Assembly (NCBI RefSeq): GCF_001625305.1
Contig: NW_017803854.1
Span: 1,945,204 to 2,009,203, forward strand
Reading direction: 5' to 3'
DNA length: 64,000 nt
From: Branchiostoma belcheri
Lineage: Eukaryota; Chordata; Leptocardii; Amphioxiformes; Branchiostomatidae
Position numbers and translations under genes: made by a program. A model generated the notes under the pieces. That model was not told the DNA's origin. It saw only the letters and a program-made list of their open reading frames with translations, and made no database searches. Shown here one piece after another: positions 22,482 through 34,400 of this stretch. Position 1 is the first letter of the stretch; the number at the start of each line of letters is the position of its first letter.

Positions 22482-25400
22482 GTATGGAGATTGTTGTATT
22501 CAGAACCATGTTTATCCAGAACCATGCTCAGGCACAGTTCTGATTAATACATTGTGTATCATAAGGGACGAAACAAACACCAAAAGTACTGCTAAGGTAT
22601 GGAGATTGTTGTATTCATAACCATGCTTTATCCAGAACCATGCTCAGGCACAGTTCTGATTAATACATTGTGTATCATACGGGACGAAACTAACACCAAA
22701 AGTACTGCTAAGGTATGGAGAACTGTGTAGAACTGTGTATCCAGAACTCAGGCACTGTTCTGAATAGTCCATGTGTATCCAGATCTGTGCCTGGGGCAAA
22801 GCTACATTCTTGGATACGTGGGGACAGTCAAGATCGATGTTTGATTTGGGAGGTAATTTTTAATGTCTAAGACTCTAACCTTAGTCATACATGTTTTTTA
22901 TGTATCCTGCATAAACATCTTTTCAAAACTGTGGATAAAATGAGGCAAAAGAAAATTTGAAGCACAGTTTTTGTATCATTTTTCACCATCAGTGTAGTCT
23001 TTGATTGTTTTACTTTATTACAAGTCTTCAAACCTAACTGTTCTAGCTGCTAGTGGAGGAGCTTGTTGGCCAGCTGTCCATCCTAGAAAACAACAGCCAC
23101 CAGTTCTACAGTCCTCAGGCCTTCCTGGTAAGTATACTTTCACACAAATTTTAACTGGAGACTTTGCATATGAGATCAAGATGTCACTTGCAAGACTTTC
23201 CTCACTCCACCCAGGTGTAAAATGGGTACCTGATTTAAGTATATATATATATATAGGGAGGAACTAAAAGATGGTGGAGGGAAAGGGATCTGTTTTGCCT
23301 TGAAGTTCCTCTACCATGCTCTGCAATACCATGCAATAGATCAACAACCCATTGGTAAGACGGCCTCAAAAGACTATGGGACTACTAGTACCTTTTAAGT
23401 TTTACCTTCACATTTCAGTATCAAGCATAAATTTTATGCTTTACGTGTAGTCACATGTAACTTCATCTTGACTGCTATCGTCCCTACAGAGCACGAACGC
23501 GTACGACTTTTGGCAGCAGACAGAGCGACAGAACATCACCAGACTGATCGGGAAGTTCTGGCACTTCGCCCTCCCCCCTCCCCTGCCCTCCACTCACAAG
23601 TACCTGAGGGACCATCACACCGACTACAAAAACCTCATGGCTAAACTCATCAAGTAAGGAGCATGCTGGGGTTTCGTAGGTTTAAGCCTGGTTACAGTCA
23701 TTGTATGATCTCAAATTGAGCTCATTCTTGGATAGTTGTGCATGTGCCCTGCAAAATAAAACTGTCTTGTTGCCAACAAGGCTGGTTCTGTTACAGGCTG
23801 CTTGAAAATACTTACTGTACAAAATATGTGAAGCTTTGATTTTTGACTGTAACCTCTAAGTTTCAGAATTATAATCCTACAATATAGATTGAAGAATTTG
23901 AGTCAATGCTTTTATGTGTACAGCATTTTGTTTGTTCTTATCATATTAATAGGTCATGTTAGTTCCTATCATCTTGAGAGAAATAATTGTTTTTTCTTCC
24001 AGATATGAGGAGGCGTGTAAGGAGGATCTGAGCTCCTCAGGAGAAGACAAACCCCAGAGTATCCTGTCTTCAACTAGCAAACGGCTTCTCAAGGAGTTCT
24101 CTCTCAGATATGGGGTGGTAAGACACTGTCCATGCACACTTTATGGTGCTTGGCTTGACTCAGTGTATATGGATAGATGTAGAATGTGCATTGTATGGAA
24201 GGTAACGTTACATGTATTACAAGGATCTCTTATTTCAGGAAATTTTAGGAAGCAAAAGAATGCATGCTACTTCACAGAATACTTACCAACAAAAAAACAT
24301 TTATTACTCTGGCAAACTCTCCAAGTACCCTCTTAGGAATCCCAGAAATTCTATTGTATTAAGTTATACGTTTGAGATCTAGATAGCATCAACTGTCTTC
24401 CATCACTGACTGAGAATGAGTTTGATGACATTCAAGTATAAGCTGTATATAAATGAGAGATACTTTTAACGAATACTTAGTATTTTAAATGATACACACA
24501 ACAAAATGAGATTTTTTTTGTTTGATTTTGCAGGGAGAACTCTTCACTAGGATTGTGTACCTGGAACACCTCACTAAGTAAGTCAACTACTATTCTATCA
24601 ATGGGTTTTAAGAATCAATCAAATTTATGATACAATGTGTGACCCTGTGGTGTTGGATAACGTAGCAAAGTGGCAGAACATATGCTATTAATATGAAATT
24701 CAATGCCTTTTAGTAAGAATAGAGATAGCAGTATTTTTTTTGGCTTTGAGGCCATGTGAAATTTAACATATGCATTATATAAAGCAATTCTAGTTAAATC
24801 AAATCTTAAAGTTTAAACCTTAAAGAAAATTATTTTTTGTCAGTAACCTTGAGCAGAGCTGGGACACGTGGTACATCCAGCATGTGACGGAGTCGCTGAG
24901 TAAAATCATGGAGATCCTGCCTGTCCACGCCGGCACCATGGTCACTGTCAAACAAGAGGTCAGAGCAAAACTCAACAGGCCTTACTTTTCTATGTTATAA
25001 CTAAAATGTAGTGAAATGTTATGCCATATGGTATATAGTATGCATTCAATGTGGAACCATTGATCCAAATTTTTGTTCGGACATACCATAGTGTAGAAAA
25101 ATCCTTTGAATAGTGAAAGCACAGGAGGATAGCCTGAGATTAAATGTAGTAACAGTTGAATGTACTGTTCTTTTTGTGTAGGTGTTTGCTGAAAGAGTTT
25201 TATTTTGAAAGACGGAAGAGTGTATCGTAGAGTTAAATGTTTTTTTAAATTAGAATTTGAATGTAAATTTCATTTGAAGTATATCATAGATTACTTTACT
25301 GCATGATATTACCATACCCCCTCTAGCACACCTTGCTTTTATACCTCCTGCTAATTCCCCATGTGCCTGGTGAAGTAGCCCTCCTGTATCTGACTGCATC

Positions 25401-28400
25401 TTTTTCTAATGTGGTTGTTCTCCATCCCCCCCAGCTGACAGTACTAGAGAACTCTGTGATGCTGCTGCATGGCCAGTGTGGGAACGCCTTCACCCGCATC
25501 AAACGGCTCTTCAAGGAAAACAAACCGCCGCATGCTGTCGGTAAGGATGGATGCCAAGTGGAGTTAAACATCCAGGAGTTTGAATTTAAAGAATGATACA
25601 GTTAATTTCTAGCCTACTGCCATCCGACTTGCTATGCGGGGTCCTTACATAGGCTAGCCAAAAATGTTTTGTTGATTTGATTTTTGGAAAACTCTAGTCA
25701 AAAAGTTGTATAGACTGCAGAAGCTAACAAACCATTTTCACTGTGATTGTCTATGATTGTTTTTTGCCCCTACATGTACCTGTCCATGACTGTACTCCTT
25801 GAGAATCAAAAAATGCGATGATTTTGTATATCTTCCAAACTCTGCATTTTGAGGGATCACAATACTGCAATGTTTGCCAGAGATTATTCTTCAAGGAATA
25901 CAAAAATTGCCATGATTTGTAAATGGGGTATGAGCCTTCAGGTACACACATCTACTGTGCTTTGTTTGTAACCAATCACAAACTCTGTACCAAACTACAG
26001 CCTCCCTGATTGACCTGCTGGAGGTTGTGCTGAATGTAAAAGAGCTACTGACTGGTCGGAAGATGCGGGGAGTCCAGAAGTGGCTGGTCCAGTACGCAAA
26101 GGAACGTCTGGCCCTGAGCTACGAGAGGCACAAGACACTGGCTCAGAACGAGCTGAAGCTGCACACCTATGGGCCTGGACTGTCTCCTAAACTGGTAGGT
26201 CATGTAGTAGTAGTATCCAGTCTTTGATTACACTGCTATAGGCTGTGTGGGTCCCTGACACAGGGGTGGGCAGCAGTCTCTGAAATCATGAAGTCTTAGA
26301 ATTAGAATTCGATACAACAGAAAATACAGTTACGATGTATTTCCTGTTATATGTAATGTTTTTGCTGTTATATCTAATTCTAAGACTGCACCAAAATTAA
26401 CAATTAATTAAATTCTAAATGACCAGTATAGCTAATATTCAACAACGTAGAGTTGTAATAGAAAACTTTCAGTCATTATCTCAAAGTTTTCAACTCTTCA
26501 AGTATGTGACATTGTATCTTCCCCACAGTTAAACATTTTGTTGATCAACATCCGTGATGAGATCCAAGACTACAAGGAGAACTTCCAGCAAGTGTTCTCC
26601 AAGTAAGTACACTTCTTGGTCGTCTCTTCGAATTCCTAGTACAGAAGTATTGTTTTGGGTGGCTTACAATCAGAGTAAATTAATCCTACTTCTGACATTT
26701 TGACTCAGATAAACATGCATTTCTATGACATGTAATGTATTTTTTGCCCCTGTCAGGTACTTTGACATGGTCCAGCTTGCTGCTACAGAGTACTACAGCT
26801 TCTTCATGGAGGATGTTGTCACCATGTGTGAACAGGGCCTCGGGTCTCCTGTAAGTTGGAACTACTTTCTTCTCTGGGAAAAAAGCCAATTCAACACTGT
26901 AGAAGCATACATAGGATAGCCAATCAGCACCAAGGAGAGATATAATGGATAGCCAATCAGCACAGTTGAATGTGTAATGGGATAGCCAATCAGCACCAAG
27001 GAAAGTTGGAATGACCAGCCAATCAGTACCAAAGAATGGTTAATTCAATAACCAATCACCACAGCCAAAGGTTTAATGTGATAGCCAATCAGCACCAAGG
27101 AGAGATAGACTGGACAGCCAATCAGCACAGTGAAAGGTTTAATGGATAGCCAATCAGCACGAAGGAGAGATAGAATGGACAACCAATCAGCACAGTTGAA
27201 GGTTTAATGAAATAGCCAATCAGCACAGGTGAAGGTATAATGGATAGCCAATCAGCACCAAGGAGAGATGCAGAGGGTACATCTTGATCGAAACACAATT
27301 TCTCCAACTGGCTGATTTGCATAATTCATGTACCAAATTAAAATACTTGTCCAATTTGCCTATTTCACACAGTATCTTTTGTGCTGTAAGACTTACATAT
27401 TGTCCTTGGTCTGATGTTGTCAGATGAGGTTGTACTGTTACAGTACTGATATGATCTTGTCCATGCCCCCATAGGACATTGAGCAGGATCGCCTGATGTT
27501 GAGCCTGGCTTACCGGTTGAACCAGCTGGATGAAGACCTGGCCAACTACATACATCCCAGGTAATGAAGAGCAAATCCTAGCAGGCACAAATTGGTAGAT
27601 GTTACTATGATTTAGTAGTAATGGGCCACTCTTCATTGTGCATGTCAAAACAGAGCTAGGGGAAGTTCCCTGGTACAATGAACCTGTAAATGGTGTAAAT
27701 AGCTCCATCAGCTTTTTAAAAAGTTTTTTTTACAGAGACTGCACATTGTTGTCAGTGCCTCGCAGCACAAACTCTTATCAGGTCTTTGGTTTTTTCCTCT
27801 ACAGTCAGCGGCCCCATGTTTGATCCCCTGACTTGCCCAATGTTGTGGCCTTGGGAAAGGCACTTACATGTACCCTCCTGTACTGTGGAGTGACTCCCAC
27901 CGGGGCTTTTGGCTAACCATTGATACTGTGTTCCAACGTTGATGAGGACACAGATGGATTTGGTGTCGCCAATGTGCTAAGATTTGCCACTAAGACCTGC
28001 ACCATATTTTTTCTCCAGTCAGCAGCGCTGGCGGCGCTCGTTCCTGACGCAGGCCCTCCATTGGCTGGAGGTGATGAAGGAAGACGTACAGACACTGGTG
28101 GTGCAGGCTGTGGGGGCGGACAAGGTCTGGACAAAAATTGTTCTTTTTTTTTATTTCTAGCCTGATGCATTGGACTCAGAACCAATAACTCACCGTGGCC
28201 CAATGTTGTGCCCTTGGGAAAGGCACTTTACATTGTCTTCCCTCCCTGTGAGGTAGAGTTACGCCCACCGAGCCTCTAAGGTTACTCTGTCTAACTGTGT
28301 GCCAAAAACACACTACAAATTTGGTGCACCAATGTGTCAACATTGGCACATTTGCCACCGACAGCCATAAATTTTTTTCTTCTTTCTCACCCCCTTCAGG

Positions 28401-31400
28401 TCAGTTCAAGTAACTGACAGTAGCTTCTTTTAGCTCAGGGAAAAATAGCCAGTTAGTACAATGGAAGAATAGATAGGATAGTCTTAGACTAAGCTTACAG
28501 TAGTTGAAACTCTTTATGTGTTGATTTTTATCCATCAAAAATGACGGATTGGGGCAAACTTTTTTTCCATCATGAGCAACAAAATTCTATCAAATGATGG
28601 AAAGACGGACTCTGGCAATGGCTAGGACACTGGGTACTCATTCACTATATGGATACATGTATATTAGATAAATACACAAAACTAATAATAGTTAGTGAAT
28701 ACAATCAGTATTAATTTGCATACTTTGTGTCAAAAGTTTCTGAAGATTTCATCTTGTTTCCCACAGTACAAGCCTCTAACAGTCATGGACAAGAACATTC
28801 CGACTAAGGTCATGCTTCACCATCTCAGGTCAAGGGTCGGCAGGTCGTTGACCCCCTCCCTCCACTCTGCGTTCAACAGCGTGACCTCTTCCATCACTTC
28901 TTCACCAAAGATGCACACCCCAAACTCTGCTTCATCTACACCCAAACCACCCAGCTCCGAGGGAACGCTCTCGCCCAATCAGGAGCGAGGTAACCATCAT
29001 GTGACTCTATCAGCCAATGAGAAGCTTCCACCACCAGGAATGCCCCAGAGGAGCATGAGTTTGCCAGATGATTTGCGTGATGATGACGATGATGATGATG
29101 AGAATCAGTCTTCATTGTCGTTCAGGACTGACCCTGGCCGGCATGTGTCTCTACCCGTCGGTAGCTACGAGACCGCCTCAGAGAAGATGTCCATTGCCTC
29201 AATGCTCATCGAGGTGTCCACAGTGGAAAACATGGAAGATGACAGTCAAGAGAAGAATGGGGACATGCCAGTGTCAAATGCTGCTGATGCTACTACAGCG
29301 TCCTCCGAGTCAACTCTAGTAGATACACAGATCCAGCCAGACCTGCAGCAGCACTCTGCCAATTCCACCCTAGTGGCAGAAGACTCCGGTAACAAAACAC
29401 CAAAAACTGTGAAGAGAGACAAGCAGTCTTCCAGAAGAACTTTGGAATCTGCAGATTACGGAATGGACTTGGACTCGAGCGAAGACTCCTGTAGTTCAGA
29501 CGACGAGTTCAGGTTTTTTGAGGACTACCAGAAAGGCCAGAAAGCTGCAACGCAACAAACAGCAGCAAGTGGATCTGAAGACAACTCTGAAGACCAGCAC
29601 GTCGGACTGCCACCTCTAGAGTTTGTGAGCCTTATGGAGGGTTTCCAAGGGTTCTCTTCTAGTGACATGCCTATCAAAAGGCCTGAGGCTTTGGCAGCAA
29701 GCAACAAGTCAACGGATTCTACCAAAGTTGATAGAACTCTGGGGACAGACACAGTGAAAGAGGGTCAGAGTAGGACTTCAAACTCCACAGACAAACCCCT
29801 ACCAGAAGGCTTACAGAATGGTATAGACAGGGACAGGACGTACAGTGGGAGTGTTGACGACAGTTTCGCCAGTCTGTCCAGTTTCGACACCGCGACAGAT
29901 TCAGACAGCAGGGAGGGAAAGATCAAGGTGCTTCCATTGTCGGCGTCGTATGTGGATGTAATATGTATGATCAGGAGAGTAGCTGAGTTTGTGGAGACAC
30001 TGTGTAAGGTAAGAACGGTAACAGTAAAATGAATTTCTATTTCTATTGTGACAGTTTTATTTTGCGCTGTCCATCTCTGCTAGACGAGCACACACACAAA
30101 CCCACAGATAAACACAAAACAATACCTCCATACTCTGAGGTAATAACCTGACAAACCACAAATCTGTTCTTGTTGCTTTGTCATGATCCATCCATAGCAT
30201 CTTGATTTATACTGTTCTTGGTAGTCCTTCTTGGTTCACAAACAAACAAACAAACCAACTAACACAGATGGTCCTCTGCAGTGACATAGAAACCCGTCAT
30301 AAGGCGCATTTTTGAACTTGACCTTTGCCTCCCCAACACTAACTTGCCTACCAAAAATCATGAACATCCATACATGGTTTCAGGTCCTGGAGTTATGCCG
30401 CCTACAGTTACATGTACAGTCACTCCACCATAGCCAAAACATAGCCTTCTGGTTACACTTAGGATACCACAAACCATGAATCTGTTGTTTCTGTCTTAAC
30501 CCCAGGTTCTGTGTCCGGATGAGTCCATTCTCGTCCCCATCTCAGAGGTGGAGACTGATGCGGAAGAGGTCATAGGTCAGCAGGACGGACTGGAAGATGC
30601 TCACAAACTGGTCACAGAAATCAGATATGGACTGTACCAAAAGCTGCTTCAGGTGAGACCTGTGTTTCTGATCGATTTAGGTCCTGAAAAAATAGGATTC
30701 TCCTGTTTTCTGCATTTTGCTTCTTAAAACTTTAAATAACATTTTAGAGGGTATGAAATTCAGATGACAGATTGAAAATCTGCCTTGCCAGCAGTTGACC
30801 CCAAAAATGTTGACTGATTCAAACCTACTATAAAGTGTCTGTGGCAAGTTACTACGGCATAGTCACTATCATGTCATCATGGTCTGACTATGTGAATTAG
30901 CCATTATTCTTTACAGTGTTATTAAATTGATGACTTGAGGTTTTGCTTTTTGTGAAACATGCCATTTTGTCTTGTCACCTACATGTGTAGGTCTTTTCGT
31001 CAGTGCTGTGCCTGTATGGAGACAACCTTCTCTGCCTGGACCTGTGTGCAACACCAGACCATGTTGCCAGGGAACTGCTGGGCACCATGGTAGGGCCACA
31101 TGCACCAATTTAATTTGTTGCTTCTCGGATCGCCAGGTGTCAATTTTTTTCTGAGATGCAAAAAAAAAAAAAAATTGTTCTGAATTAACTGCAAAATGCT
31201 CAATGAAAGATATATTTTGGCCCCAACGGTTGAAGAAAGTCCTTTTCTTCCGAGTTCTTAAAGTTTTTCAATGTAACAATGTAATTTTGTTCCATTAAAA
31301 GTTCAAAATCTATTGTTTTAATTACAAACCAGCCTGGTATGTTAACTTCGTGGCTCATATTGTAACATTTCCGGCTATCATGGGGTGCCTTGGCCTGTTT

Positions 31401-34400
31401 TTTTTTATTTTTATTTCGCCCTGTCACTCCATATTTTTCTGAAAAAATCCGAGAAGCAACAAATTAAATTGGTGTGGCTTAGGCATAGGATTGATAATAT
31501 ACATTTGTACTATCTCTCTCTCTTTCTCTATCTGGTCTGTCTGTTGTTCCTGTTGTGGTCTATCTGACTTTGCACTTATAATGCAAAGGGGGTTGTATAT
31601 TGGCAATGCCAGAATGATCAGTATGATGATCGTGGGCATTAAAAGGAAGAAGAAATAATCAAAGATGGATATTTTTCAATGTTAAGTGGTGGACTGATAA
31701 AACAGGAATCAAGGATTACAGAATTTTGTTTCAATACCGTCATTTCTATAAATTTTATTTCTTTCTGGTAAAAATTGGTAAAAAAAGTGACTTACCAACA
31801 CGGTGGTCAATTTCTAGGGTAAAGTTTCCAATTCTACGGAAGGGTACGTGGTTACCAGGGTTCCACGGGCGGCTTCCGTGGAACCAGTCTCAGAGTCAAA
31901 GGTGAATATTTTCTTAAACAATAATTTCACGGGGACTCTCTTGTCCAAATGTGATAAAATCAGCACTGCATATGCCTCATATGATGTTGTTTTTATTACA
32001 ATGCTTTAATGTGTGTGAAATCACTCTCAACGCGTCAAATGCTTATTCTATAACAATCAACGTCAATAACCAAACAACTGATTTTAACCAACCCCAAATC
32101 TCCCAGAAAATCCCACATTTTTGTATTTTAGAGAACAGTATAACAAGATTAAGATTTGAGTCGGACAGTTTTCTTTATTTCAAAGTTAAAGTGTTGCTAA
32201 GGTCGAAAAATTCGCCAAAAAATACACTTTTTCAACTTCCAAGACCAATAATTCCAAGATGCCGCCATCTTTAAAAAATCCGTTCGACACAGATCGAGAT
32301 TTGTGTCTTGCCTACAATTTAAAACGTTTCTGAGGTAAATTGAATTTGTTTTTGTTGCGGTTTAAATACCATGTTTGCACGCATGTCAGGCCGTGTGAGT
32401 AAGTGCAGGGGTAACTTATATCCCCGCAAATTACGATCCTCACAGTCACACACGATGACGGCAGTAGCTTCGTTACATGTTACATTTCAACTGTAAAACA
32501 GGGCAAAGATGTACTGTCCCGAAATTGGTTTATATTTGTGAAAAAGTTGATTTTTTACTGTTTGGTGGTACCCGTGTAAAAACGGGCATGAAGCCGCGGG
32601 TTCACTGTACATGACAGCGGGTGACCCGAACGAATGTTCGGTTAGACTTACGTCATATCGAACATGATTCGATTCGAATGACGTCATATCAAACATGATT
32701 CGGTTCGAATGACGTGATATCGAACATGATTCGGTTCGAATGACGTCATATCGAACATGATTCGGTTCGAATGACGTCATATCGAACATGATTCGGTTCG
32801 AATGACGTCATATCGAACATGATTCGGTTCGAATGACGTCATATCGAACATGATTCGGTTCGATTAAAAGGTTGGAATATTTGGGCCCGAATATGACCAT
32901 CGTGCACTCTGATGAACTTATTCACAGATGTAATGTTTACTGTATTCCACCCCAGATGGTTCTGCACCTGATGGGAGAGAAGGAGAACTATGCGACGTGG
33001 GGCTGCCGACACATGCTGACCGGCATGACCAGCTGCTTCCAGTACCTCAGCAAACAGGCAAACTACCTGTGTGACAGCTTCGAACCCGTCACGGAAGAGG
33101 TGAGGCCAGTTCTCTGTGTCTGTGTGAAATTTGTGCCCAGGCTAATATTTCAAATGAGTTCTGTTATTCACAATTTGTTGCCTATTATAGCCATATAGGT
33201 AAAACCTGTAAAGATTTTGACTACAAATAATTGACTACAAATAGATTACATGTTATGAAGGTTAGACATCCAGGTAATCAGATACGGAGGTAACAGTTAC
33301 TCAAACAACTGGATACATTTTGAAAACTGCCAGTGAACGGAATCTGTAGTTGAAAACTGTTTATCTAAAAACTGTGAACATTTTTCCCTTTTGGATATCA
33401 AACAGTTTTTTGGTAACTGTTCAACTACAGATCATGTTAGTGTTAGTCACTGACAAAAAGTAGTGGATACTACGTGAAACATCTAAAAAATCTATCTGCT
33501 TGAGTGAGTTTTCTTGTGTATCGTGTTTCTTGAATGTCTAACCTTCATCAATGAGAGTTCTGTCATTGTTGTTTATGTGTTTATTGACATGTGATTTGTT
33601 ATTGTTTGTTGTTTGTTTATTTAGATGTGTGTTCGTATCAACAACATCCATGCCCTTCTGGACGTGCTGCCCAAGGTCGACGAGCTGCTGCACAAGGCCG
33701 TCGGCAGCATCAGCTGCAAGGACAGCCGCTGTCAGGATGCTGTCAATGAAGGTCGGTGCTGTCCACATCTTAGCATCAGGAAGGGTTTAGAATAATGCAC
33801 ACAACTGACAAATGTCAAAGGGTAGAAGCTTTCAGGCAGCATCTTTCTTCAGCTACTGATGAGAACAGTCATCAGTTTCCTCTTTCTCAATCTGAACTTG
33901 AATTTTTATTCCTCTCACTTTCTGATCTAGAAATACTCATTCATCCAGTGTGACTATTTGTTGTACTTTCTGTCTATCACCTTACCCTCCCCCCTCCCAG
34001 TCCGGTACACAGTTGATGACTCCTCACTGTCGTACAAACTACATAATATGTATGTGCTGATGGCAGGAACTGTACATATGGTACAGAAACACACGCACAC
34101 ACACACACTGACACACACACATAGACACCCTTCCTTCCCTTAGTGGTAAATTACTAATAAAAACACTCACAGTCAATCAGATTTCATGAACAGTGTTCAC
34201 TTCTCACTTCCGTACAGACTACGTAGTAGTGGACCTGTGCACCCCTGGCACCCCCTCCACCTCCCCCTGGACAGACAGTGACCGGGATGGCACCGGTCAC
34301 AGCAGCAGCACCCCCCACCCCAGTCCCACCAGGCAGGTCAGCAACGGTCAGAGGTCGGCAGGGGAAGGGTCACCGGGTCAGAGGGCGTCTGAGAGGAGGT

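Noticed and set aside
27122..27708. Minus-strand frame with repeated V-L-I-G-Y-P motifs
   Set aside because: It is produced by translating the CCAAT minisatellite and has no initiation or splice support.
26915..32864. CRISPR-like regular repeats at 26915-27270 and 32648-32864
   Set aside because: Units are contiguous without unique spacers and lie in introns of an animal gene; they are minisatellites.
34002..34049. Possible extra cassette exon (R-Y-T-V-D-D-S-S-L-S-Y-K) in the UNC13-like gene
   Set aside because: It has usable splice sites but would leave a phase that breaks the frame of exon 24; exon 23 joins exon 24 directly in frame.
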